Source: Streptomyces coffeae (GTDB lineage Bacteria > Actinomycetota > Actinomycetes > Streptomycetales > Streptomycetaceae). Taken from it: a DNA stretch of 64,000 bases. The DNA lies in the NCBI RefSeq assembly GCF_016741875.1, contig NZ_JAERRF010000034.1:28575-92574 (forward strand), given 5' to 3'. The notes beneath the pieces are model-generated. The model made no database searches and had not been told where the DNA came from. It worked only from the letters and a program-made list of their open reading frames with translations. The position numbers were made by a program, and so were the translations under genes. Below are positions 1-7,130 of this stretch, in pieces (position 1 is the stretch's first letter; each line of letters opens with the position of its first letter).

Positions 1-920
1 GGCTCGCCTCGATCGACTTCCCGGTCCCGGTCGAGCCGCTGGACCGGATGCGGATCCCCCGGTCGTTCAATCCGCGCAGCCCCCAGTCCCGCCGGGACCT
101 GGCCTCCGCGCTGCGCACCAAGGCCGGTCACCACGATGTGCGCCGCCACCGCAAGGAGCGTTCGGCCGCCGCCGACGACACCGAGATCGCACGGCTGCGC
201 GCCGCGCTGCGCGCCCACCCCTGCCACGGCTGCTCCGACCGTGAGGACCACGCCCGCTGGGGTGAGCGCTACCACCGGCTGCTACGTGACACCAAGCAGC
301 TGGAGCGGCGGATCGAGGGCCGGACGAACACCATCGCCCGCACCTTCGACCGGATCTGCGCGCTCCTGACCGAGCTGGGCTATCTGCGCAGTGACGAGGT
401 CACCGACCACGGCAAGCGGCTCGCCCGGCTCTACGGCGAGCTGGATCTGCTCGCCAGCGAGTGTCTGCGCGACGGCGTCTGGGAGGGCCTGGCCCCCGCC
501 GAGCTGGCCGCGTGCGCCTCGGCCCTCGTCTACGAGGCGCGCGCCGCGGACGACGCGCTGCCGCCCAAGCTGCCCGCGGGCCGCGCCAAGGAGGCGCTGG
601 GCGAGATGGTGCGCATCTGGGGACGGCTGGACGCCCTGGAGGAGGAGCACAAGATCAACCAGGCCGAGGGCGTCGGCCAGCGCGAGCCCGACCTCGGCTT
701 CGCCTGGGCCGCCTACCGCTGGGCGTCCGGACACGGTCTGGACGAGGTGCTGCGCGAAATCGACATGCCCGCAGGTGACTTCGTGCGCTGGACCAAGCAA
801 GTCATCGATGTGCTCGGCCAGATCGCGGCCGCCGCCCCCGAGGGCACGGTGGCGCGCAGCGCCCGTCGCGCGGTCGACGGGCTGCTGCGCGGCGTCGTGG
901 CGTACTCCTCGGTGGGCTGA
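1..920 (+). CDS. DEAD/DEAH-box RNA helicase, C-terminal part (HelY-like)
   Basis: The gene runs in from the left edge; the first full codon is at position 3, and only about 305 C-terminal residues are visible. They match the DSHCT (DOB1/SK2/helY-like) C-terminal domain of Ski2-type helicases. Visible hallmarks are the short cysteine motif HPCHGC followed by a basic helix, the TNTIARTFDRIC segment and the GYL...VTDHGKRLARLYGELDLL segment. The ATPase motifs lie outside the window. Mycobacterial HelY is the closest family I know. Such helicases unwind structured RNA in the cytoplasm. The stop is 30 bp from the convergent stop of the next gene. Confidence 0.9.
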   Translation, partial: LASIDFPVPVEPLDRMRIPRSFNPRSPQSRRDLASALRTKAGHHDVRRHRKERSAAADDTEIARLRAALRAHPCHGCSDREDHARWGERYHRLLRDTKQLERRIEGRTNTIARTFDRICALLTELGYLRSDEVTDHGKRLARLYGELDLLASECLRDGVWEGLAPAELAACASALVYEARAADDALPPKLPAGRAKEALGEMVRIWGRLDALEEEHKINQAEGVGQREPDLGFAWAAYRWASGHGLDEVLREIDMPAGDFVRWTKQVIDVLGQIAAAAPEGTVARSARRAVDGLLRGVVAYSSVG

Positions 921-949
921 AGTCCGCTCCGGACACCTGGCGGGCCGGA

Positions 950-2467
950 TCAGGACGGGTCGTAGGTGTACGTGACGGCGTTGCTGTTGCCGGCCGGGGT
1001 ATGCACCACGACGCTGACCGGGCCGGGCGCATGGGGCGGAGTCGTCGCGACGACCACGGAGTCCGAGAACGCAGCGAACGAGGCGGGCAGACCTCCGAAG
1101 GTCACGGAGTCGGTGTAGGTGAGGTTGGTGCCGGTGATCGTGACCGACTCGCCGCCGGTGTCCGCGCCATGCGTCGGATTGAGGCTGCTGATCGTGGGGG
1201 TGCCCAGATAGGTGTAGTAGGGGTCCCCGAATCCCACCGTGCTGGTACCGCCCGGCGTGGTCACCGTGACGACGACCGTGCCGGAGCCGCTGGGGGCCGT
1301 GACGGTCAGTTGGCTGTCGGAGATGACGGTGATGTTGGTGGCGGGAGTGGGTCCGAAGTTGACGGCGCTGGTGAGCGTCAGCCCGGTGCCGAAGATGGTG
1401 ACCGTGTTGCTGCCGGAGTCCGGGCCGAAGTGCGGGGACAGATCGACCACGGTGGGCGCGGCGACATAGAAGTACGGCAGCGGATTGCTGGCGCCTCCGG
1501 GCGTGGTGACCGTGACATTGACCGGTGACGGTGCCCCCGCGGGGGCGGTGACGGTGATCTGGGTGGCGGTGTTGGTGAGGATGGTGGCGGAGTTGAGACC
1601 GAACTTCACCGAGGTGGCTCCGGTGAGGTTGGTGCCGGTGATGGTGACGGTGTTGCCGCCTGAGGTTGGCCCGGACGTCGGGCTGAGGCTGTTGATGACC
1701 GGTGCTGGGGTGGCTACGTAGGTGTAGGTGAGTGGGTTGCTGGTGCCGCCGGGGGTGGTGACGGTGACGTTGACTGTGGATGCTGGTGCTGTGGGTGCGG
1801 TGACGGTGATTTGGGTGGGGGTGTTGGTGAGGATGGTGGCGGGGGTGGCTCCGAAGAGGACTTGTGTCGCGCCGGTGAGGTTGGTGCCGGTGATGGTGAC
1901 GGTGTTGCCGCCTGAGGTTGGCCCGGACGTCGGGCTGAGGCTGTTGATGACCGGTGCTGGGGTGGCTACGTAGGTGTAGGTGAGTGGGTTGCTGGTGCCG
2001 CCGGGGGTGGTGACGGTGACGTTGACTGTGGATGCTGGTGCTGCGGGTGCGGTGACGGTGATTTGGGTGGGGGTGTTGGTGAGGATGGTGGCGGGGGTGG
2101 CTCCGAAGAGGACTTGTGTCGCGCCGGTGAGGTTGGTGCCGGTGATGGTGACGGTGTTGCCGCCCGCGGCGGGCCCGGAGCTGGGGCTGAGACTGGTGAG
2201 CACTGGCGCAGCCACAGTCGTGTAGGTGAAGAACACGTTCTGGGTGCTGGTGCCGCTCGGGCCGGTGACCGTGACCTTGACCGTGCCCGTTCCCGGCGGC
2301 GTCTTGGCGGTGATCTGCGTATTGCTCACCACGATGACATTGGTGGCCAGTTGGGCGCCGAACCTCACGACCGTGGCGCCCAGGAAGCCGGTGCCGGTGA
2401 TGATGACGGAGGTGCCTCCCGCTGGAGCACCCTGGTTGGGGCTGACGCTGGTGACTACGGGGGCCAT
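950..2467 (-). CDS. Protein made of six IPT/TIG immunoglobulin-like repeats
   Basis: This 505-residue protein consists almost entirely of six IPT/TIG repeats of about 84 residues, each opening with a variant of SLSPTSGP and containing GGNTVTITGTNL and VTTPGGTSN signatures. I chose the ATG at 2467 (MAPVVTS) because a purine-rich GAAAGGGA sequence precedes it; an upstream in-frame ATG at 2542 lacks such a site. There is no signal peptide and no cell-wall anchor, which is odd for a surface-type fold. Repeats two and three are nearly identical in DNA. It follows a second IPT/TIG gene on the same strand, 151 bp away. The function is unknown; IPT/TIG domains usually mediate protein or carbohydrate binding. 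Confidence 0.85.
   Translation of the reverse strand: MAPVVTSVSPNQGAPAGGTSVIITGTGFLGATVVRFGAQLATNVIVVSNTQITAKTPPGTGTVKVTVTGPSGTSTQNVFFTYTTVAAPVLTSLSPSSGPAAGGNTVTITGTNLTGATQVLFGATPATILTNTPTQITVTAPAAPASTVNVTVTTPGGTSNPLTYTYVATPAPVINSLSPTSGPTSGGNTVTITGTNLTGATQVLFGATPATILTNTPTQITVTAPTAPASTVNVTVTTPGGTSNPLTYTYVATPAPVINSLSPTSGPTSGGNTVTITGTNLTGATSVKFGLNSATILTNTATQITVTAPAGAPSPVNVTVTTPGGASNPLPYFYVAAPTVVDLSPHFGPDSGSNTVTIFGTGLTLTSAVNFGPTPATNITVISDSQLTVTAPSGSGTVVVTVTTPGGTSTVGFGDPYYTYLGTPTISSLNPTHGADTGGESVTITGTNLTYTDSVTFGGLPASFAAFSDSVVVATTPPHAPGPVSVVVHTPAGNSNAVTYTYDPS
1621..2160. repeat. Near-identical 252-bp tandem repeats inside the IPT/TIG gene
   Basis: Two units with a 252-bp period are almost identical in DNA; a visible difference is a C/T change near 1791 versus 2043. 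They encode the second and third IPT/TIG repeats plus their edges. Identity decays at both ends where the other repeats begin. The period is an exact multiple of three, so gain or loss of a unit keeps the frame. Confidence 0.8.
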
Positions 2468-2618
2468 GATGCTGGTCCCTTTCTCGTACCGGCCGCGCCC
2501 TGGTCGGTTCCGTCGGCAGGGCGCGGCGGTTGGACGGCTCACGGTGCGTCATATGGTGCGGACGCGGAGGGGGATGACGGTGCGGGTGTGCCGTACGTTC
2601 ACAGCAGTGGTCCGGCGA

Positions 2619-3407
2619 TCAGGTGACCGTGAAGGCCAGGGCGTCGGAGGTACCGCCGCATGTGGTGACCGTGAAGGTGCCGGCGCCGGTGGCCGTTCCG
2701 GTGGGCACGGTGACGACGAGCGTGGTTTCGCTGACGCTTTGGAAGGCGGCGGAGAAGGTCGCGGCGGCGGAGTCGGTGAACGTCACGGCTGTGACCCCGT
2801 TGAGGCAGGTGCCACCGCTGATGGTGATCTCGTCACTGCCCGTGCCCGTGGCGGGAGTCGCGGTGGCGGCGGTCAGGGTCGGCGGGTTGTAGTAGTCGAC
2901 GACGGTGGTGCCCGCCGTGCTCGTACCGCCGGGTGTGGTGACGGTGACATTGTGGGGCGCGATACAGACGGCCTGCGCGCCGTCGGCCGGCACGGTGACG
3001 GTGACCTCGGAGTTGTTGCCGCCGGCGGCGAATGCGACCGGGGCCAACCCGGACACGGTGACGCTGCCCCCGGACGCGAAGCCGCTGCCGAAGACGGTGA
3101 GCGGCCCACCCGTGGCCGCGGCCACGCAGGTCTCATCCAGACCGGTGGTCGTCGGCGAGGCGAGGACGAAGAACGGCCTCGCATTGCTGGTGGCGCCGGC
3201 ATTGCTCGTCACGCTGACCGAGACCTGGCCGGCACACGGCGCGCTGGCGGGCACGACGAAGGTGACCGTGGTGGCGGTGACGCCCGTCGGGGTGACCGCC
3301 GCCGACCCGAAGTTCACCCTGATGGTGCCGGTCAGGGCGGTGCCGTTGATGGTGACGGTGTCGCCGACCTTGCCCTGGGTGGGGCTCAACGAGGTGATGG
3401 TTGCCAT
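2619..3407 (-). CDS. IPT/TIG-domain protein, three repeats
   Basis: This is a 262-residue protein. The start at 3407 (MATITSLSPTQG) sits six bases after an AAAGGAGG ribosome site, one of the strongest in the window. The first repeat is a clear IPT/TIG domain; two more divergent ones follow, each with paired cysteines (PCAGQV, ETCV, AVCIA, GTCLNG, TTCGG). No signal peptide is visible, although disulfide-like cysteine spacing usually suggests export. It lies upstream of, and probably in one transcript with, the six-repeat IPT/TIG gene. The function is unknown. Confidence 0.8.
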   Translation of the reverse strand: MATITSLSPTQGKVGDTVTINGTALTGTIRVNFGSAAVTPTGVTATTVTFVVPASAPCAGQVSVSVTSNAGATSNARPFFVLASPTTTGLDETCVAAATGGPLTVFGSGFASGGSVTVSGLAPVAFAAGGNNSEVTVTVPADGAQAVCIAPHNVTVTTPGGTSTAGTTVVDYYNPPTLTAATATPATGTGSDEITISGGTCLNGVTAVTFTDSAAATFSAAFQSVSETTLVVTVPTGTATGAGTFTVTTCGGTSDALAFTVT

Positions 3408-3822
3408 GATGTTGCCTCCTTTGAGGGGCCGCTCGGCCAGGGGCCGCGGGGCCCCGGGGCGCACCGGGGGTCCCGGGTCGTCCGGGCGATGGGGGTGAGC
3501 GGGCCGTTGACATACGCGGCCGGCGGCCGCGCCAGGCATCCCGGGTACGGGTGTGAAGCGATGACGAGGGTTCAGAAGCGATGAGGACCGAGCACGCTCG
3601 GGACCGTCGCGGCTGCGTCGCGTCGGCGCAACCGGTCGGCGCCGAGAACCAGGTGCTGTGTGCCGATCTCGCTGAGTCGATTAAAGCAATCGGGTGATAG
3701 GTGCGACAGGTGCAATCGGGGGCATCCTGTCACTCTCCCGAAAATAGGCTTTAAAGCCGACACGTCTTTTTTACGCGGGAGTGCGCCCCTCGTCCCCGCC
3801 GATTCGCCCCGCCGTACATGCC
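3408..3822. other. Intergenic region, probable promoter of the IPT/TIG genes
   Basis: No convincing gene is visible. An A/T-richer patch (about 3665-3780) contains the perfect 12-bp palindrome GGCTTTAAAGCC at 3747-3758. It could be an operator or part of the promoter for the two minus-strand IPT/TIG genes. This is an inference from base composition only. Confidence 0.35.
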
Positions 3823-3863
3823 GATGGCCCCGGCCGGGGTGTCCTCACCCGGCCGGGGCCATC
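3823..3863 (-). terminator. Strong hairpin terminator after the siderophore-interacting protein gene
   Basis: A perfect 16-bp inverted repeat (arms 3823-3838 and 3848-3863) encloses a 9-base loop. It lies 40 bases past the stop of the minus-strand gene ending at 3904. There is no clear T-run, as is common for Streptomyces terminators. Confidence 0.75.
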
Positions 3864-3903
3864 GCGCGACTTCTGTCGGCGCGCTGCGCCGCGTCCCGGT
3901 GCG

Positions 3904-4788
3904 CTATGCCGCGGCGTCCCGCTCCGCGCCCTCCTGCTCGGCCTCCACCCGCTCGTTCCACTCCCGCTTGGACGCCTGCCAGCCGTCCTCGTTGTGGCCG
4001 CGCCGCCAGTAGCCGGAGATCGACAGCCACTCGCGCGCGACCTGTCGCTCCAGACGCAGATGGCGGCGGATCTCCTTCACAAAACCCGCCTCGCCGTGGA
4101 CGAAGGCGTGCACCTGGCCCGGTGGGAACTCCAGCGAGCGCACGGCGTCCACCAGCGCCTCGCCCACCGGCGCTCCGCCCCGGTGCAGCCAGACGACATC
4201 GCTCCCCTCCGGCACGGTCAGCTTCTGCTCCTCCTCCGGGCCCGCGACCTCCACGAAGGCGCGCACCGGAGCGCGGTCCGCGCCGCCGGGCCCGGCCGGC
4301 TCCCCGGCGAGCCGCTCCAGCGCGGTGGCGATCGCGGGCAGCGCGCTCTCGTCCCCCACGAGCAGATGCCAGTCCGCGTCCGCGCTGGGGGCGTACGCAC
4401 CGCCCGGCCCCAGCAGATGGATCTCCTGGCCCGGTGCGGCCTGCCGCGCCCAGGGGCCGGCCAGCCCCTCGTCGCCGTGGACCACGAAGTCGAGGGTCAG
4501 CTCACGCGCCACCGGATCCCAGGCGCGCACCGTGTACGTACGCGTCACCGGCCACTGGTCGCGAGGGAAGTCGGCCCGGATCCGCTCGATGTCGAACGGC
4601 TCGGGATAGCTCACGCCCGGAGCCGGGAAGAGCAGCTTGACGTAGTGATCGGTCCACTCGCCCGCGGAGAACTCGGCCAGTCCGTCACCGCCCAGCACCA
4701 CCCGCACCATATGGGGGGTGAGCTGGTCGGTGCGCACCACCTGGGCCCGGTGGGGCCGAGGAATCCTACGGGCCGGACGCTCTGCCAT
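3904..4788 (-). CDS. Siderophore-interacting protein (ferric-siderophore reductase, SIP family)
   Basis: This is a 294-residue FAD-binding SIP/ViuB-type protein that reduces ferric siderophores in the cytoplasm to release iron. The FAD-binding motif RTYTVRAWDP and the family segments DFVVHGDEGLAGPWA and GDESALPAIATALE are visible. The C-terminus carries the typical ISGYWRRGHNEDGWQ sequence. I chose the ATG at 4788 because GGGAG lies just upstream; an upstream in-frame start at 4809 falls beside the iron box. The 19-bp iron box at 4813-4831 lies directly upstream, so iron repression by a DmdR/IdeR regulator is expected. A strong hairpin follows the gene. Confidence 0.93.
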   Translation of the reverse strand: MAERPARRIPRPHRAQVVRTDQLTPHMVRVVLGGDGLAEFSAGEWTDHYVKLLFPAPGVSYPEPFDIERIRADFPRDQWPVTRTYTVRAWDPVARELTLDFVVHGDEGLAGPWARQAAPGQEIHLLGPGGAYAPSADADWHLLVGDESALPAIATALERLAGEPAGPGGADRAPVRAFVEVAGPEEEQKLTVPEGSDVVWLHRGGAPVGEALVDAVRSLEFPPGQVHAFVHGEAGFVKEIRRHLRLERQVAREWLSISGYWRRGHNEDGWQASKREWNERVEAEQEGAERDAAA

Positions 4789-4812
4789 GGCGGTCTCCCT
4801 GATCAACAAGAG

Positions 4813-4831
4813 TTAGGTTTACCTAACCTAA
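4813..4831 (-). promoter_or_regulatory. Iron box (DmdR/IdeR/DtxR operator)
   Basis: The sequence TTAGGTTTACCTAACCTAA is read on the minus strand as TTAGGTTAGGTAAACCTAA. It matches the actinobacterial iron-box consensus TTAGGTTAGGCTAACCTAA at 17 of 19 positions. It sits 25 bp upstream of the siderophore-interacting protein start and four bases past the exonuclease stop. Confidence 0.9.
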
Positions 4832-4835
4832 CAGC

Positions 4836-5771
4836 TCATCCCTCCAGGGTGGACAGAAGGCGGTGCAAAGATCCGCCCAAACCCCAGCGCTCCTCCAGCG
4901 CGCCCAGCACCCGCGGATCGCGCGGCCGCCGCGGCAGCGCGGGGTCGAAGGCGGGCAGCGGGACATCGTGGGCCACCCGCACCACCTTCGGGGCCACCGC
5001 GACATACGGCCGCGCCTCGTCCAGCCGCTTGCGCTGCGAAGGTGTCAGCTTCGAGGTCGGGTCGTCCACGGCGGCCATGATCCCGGCCAGATCGCCATGG
5101 GCGGCGAGCAGCTTGGCCGCGGTCTTCTCGCCGATCCCGGGCACCCCGGGCAGTCCGTCGCTCGGGTCGCCGCGGAGCAGCGCCAGATCCGCGTACCCCG
5201 GGCCGTCCACTCCGTACTTCTCGCGCACATGCGCCTCGTCCACCAGCTGGAGGGTGCCGACCCCCTTCACCGGATAGAGCACCCGCGCCTGCCGCCCGTC
5301 ATCGACCAGCTGGAACAGGTCGCGGTCACCGGTGACGATGTCGACCGGCCCGGTGGCCCGCCCGGCGAGGGTGCCGATCACATCGTCCGCCTCGTAGTGC
5401 GCGGCGCCCACCCGGGCGATACCCACCGCGTCCAGCACCGCGTCGATCACCGGGACCTGCGGGGAGAGGGTGTCCGGCACCTCCTCCTCGTCCACTCCCT
5501 CGCCCTCGGGGGCCTCCTCGGCCACCCGGTGCGCCTTGTAGGTGGGGATCAGGGCGACCCGCCAGCCGGGCCGCCAGTCGAAGTCCATGCAGGCCACCAG
5601 GTCGTCCGGCTGGTGGTCCTGCACCAGCCGGGCGATGAAGTCGAGCAGACCGCGCACGGCGTTCACCGGAGTGCCGTCCGGAGCTCTGACTGAATCCGGT
5701 ACTCCGAAATAGGCTCGGAAGTAGAGAGAAGCGGTATCGAGAAGCATCAGGCGTCGCGTCACGCCTCGCAT
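4836..5771 (-). CDS. 5'-3' exonuclease (FEN-like, polymerase I N-terminal type)
   Basis: This is a 311-residue stand-alone 5' nuclease. The PIN-like nuclease domain shows LLDTASLYFRAYFG near the N-terminus, VACMDFDW, the acidic EADDVIGTLA motif and VTGDRDLFQLV. The helix-hairpin-helix segment GDPSDGLPGVPGIGEKTAAKLL follows. These acidic residues bind the two metal ions. The start at 5771 (MRGVTRRL) is chosen by family length; an ATG at 5795 is possible. It is independent of the downstream iron-regulated gene, which has its own operator. The likely role is removal of flaps or RNA primers in DNA repair and replication. Confidence 0.9.
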   Translation of the reverse strand: MRGVTRRLMLLDTASLYFRAYFGVPDSVRAPDGTPVNAVRGLLDFIARLVQDHQPDDLVACMDFDWRPGWRVALIPTYKAHRVAEEAPEGEGVDEEEVPDTLSPQVPVIDAVLDAVGIARVGAAHYEADDVIGTLAGRATGPVDIVTGDRDLFQLVDDGRQARVLYPVKGVGTLQLVDEAHVREKYGVDGPGYADLALLRGDPSDGLPGVPGIGEKTAAKLLAAHGDLAGIMAAVDDPTSKLTPSQRKRLDEARPYVAVAPKVVRVAHDVPLPAFDPALPRRPRDPRVLGALEERWGLGGSLHRLLSTLEG

Positions 5772-5927
5772 GATGCCGCACCCCGCGGACATCAACGCAT
5801 GGGGAGTGTGAAGTGAGCCACCATAGGGTTTACGTCAACAGGATCAGGGCAGGCGCGCGCCCGGAGCAAACCCGTTCAAAGATTCAACTATTGCAAGGGG
5901 CATGCGGTCCGATATCGCGTCGCTCCA

Positions 5928-5960
5928 CGACCCGCCGGCGGGGGTGGCGGGTCGTTTTTT
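5928..5960 (+). terminator. Hairpin plus T-run in the leader of the betaine transporter operon
   Basis: A 9-bp GC-rich stem (arms 5928-5936 and 5946-5954) is followed immediately by six T residues at 5955-5960, a classic intrinsic terminator shape. It lies only about 20 bases upstream of the ATP-binding subunit start and points toward it. It may be a leader attenuator, or the terminator of an unseen short upstream transcript. I see no recognised riboswitch in the preceding 150 bases. Confidence 0.55.
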
Positions 5961-5981
5961 GGTGCTATCTGAGAGGTGTAC

Positions 5982-7130
5982 GTGTCCAAGCTGCGAGCTG
6001 AACGCCTGTACAAGGTGTTCGGCAGACGACCTGATGAGGCGGTGGCGAAACTCGAGGGCGGCACCGACCGTGAGAACTTGCGCGCGGAGGGTACGACGGC
6101 GGCGGTCATCGACGCCTCCTTCGACGTCGAGGCGGGCCAGATCTTCGTCGTCATGGGTCTGTCCGGGTCCGGTAAGTCCACCCTGCTGCGGATGCTCAAC
6201 GGACTGCTGGAGCCGACCGCGGGACGTGTCCACTTCGACGGCCACGATCTGACCGGACTGGAGCCGCGCGATCTGCGCCAGGTGCGCTCCCACAAGATCA
6301 GCATGGTCTTCCAGCACTTCGCCCTCTTCCCGCACCGCAGTGTGCTGGAGAACGCGGCCTACGGCCTGGAGGTCCAGGGCGTACCGCGCAAGGAGCGGTT
6401 CCAGCGCGCCACCGAGGCGCTGGAGCTGGTGGGCCTCGGCGGCTGGGAGAGCTCCTGGCCCGACGAGCTGTCCGGCGGTATGCAGCAGCGCGTCGGCCTC
6501 GCCCGCGCCCTGGCCACCGACGCCGACCTGCTGCTGATGGACGAGTCCTTCAGCGCGCTGGACCCGCTGATCCGCCGCGATATGCAGGACCAGCTGCTCC
6601 AGCTCCAGAAGCGGCTCAAGAAGACGATCGTCTTCATCACCCATGACCTCAACGAGGCCATGCGGCTCGGCGACCGCATCGCCGTCATGCGCGACGGCCG
6701 GATCGTCCAGATCGGCAGCGCCGAGGACATCCTGGTCACCCCGGCCAACGACTACGTCGCCTCCTTCATCCAGGACGTCGACCGCAGCCGGGTGCTCACC
6801 GCCGGAGCGATCATGACCGACCCCGCCGAGGCGCTGGGTACCACCACCGACGACGGCACCACGCTCCGCACCGAGCGGGACGTCCTGGACGCGGCCCCGG
6901 CCACCGTCACCGAGGACACCCCGATCATCGAGCTGTTCACCCCCTGCTCGCGCAGTGGCGTCGCGGTCGCCGTGACCGACGACAACGGCTCGCTCGTCGG
7001 TGTGGTCTCCCGTGCCCGGCTGCTGGCCGCCCTCGGCGAACCGGGCACCGGACCCGACGGCGCGAAGCCGACCTCCCCCGGTGAACCGGACGCGCCCGAG
7101 TCCGGGAAGAAGGTGATCGCCGATGCCTAG
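5982..7130 (+). CDS. Glycine betaine/proline ABC transporter, ATP-binding subunit
   Basis: This is a 382-residue ATPase of the ProV/OpuAA type. Visible motifs are Walker A GLSGSGKS, the Q-loop VFQHFALFPHR, the signature LSGGMQQRVGLARALA, Walker B LLLMDESFSALD and the switch histidine in FITHDLNEA. Two CBS-like segments follow at the C-terminus (after about residue 260), as in osmosensing ProV/OpuA proteins. I prefer the GTG at 5982 because GAGAGG lies five bases upstream; GTG at 5976 would overlap that site. It overlaps the permease gene by eight bases, indicating translational coupling. It powers uptake of compatible solutes across the cytoplasmic membrane. Confidence 0.92.
   Translation: MSKLRAERLYKVFGRRPDEAVAKLEGGTDRENLRAEGTTAAVIDASFDVEAGQIFVVMGLSGSGKSTLLRMLNGLLEPTAGRVHFDGHDLTGLEPRDLRQVRSHKISMVFQHFALFPHRSVLENAAYGLEVQGVPRKERFQRATEALELVGLGGWESSWPDELSGGMQQRVGLARALATDADLLLMDESFSALDPLIRRDMQDQLLQLQKRLKKTIVFITHDLNEAMRLGDRIAVMRDGRIVQIGSAEDILVTPANDYVASFIQDVDRSRVLTAGAIMTDPAEALGTTTDDGTTLRTERDVLDAAPATVTEDTPIIELFTPCSRSGVAVAVTDDNGSLVGVVSRARLLAALGEPGTGPDGAKPTSPGEPDAPESGKKVIADA

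Noticed and set aside
282..2552. 756-codon minus-strand open frame opposite the helicase and IPT/TIG genes
   Set aside because: It is a high-GC shadow: extreme His/Arg/Gln content, no family features, and it covers the wrong frame of the clear IPT/TIG repeats.
5800..5975. Possible c-di-AMP (ydaO) or other riboswitch in the betaine leader
   Set aside because: I could not match the conserved core of ydaO or another known riboswitch; only the terminator-like hairpin is clear.
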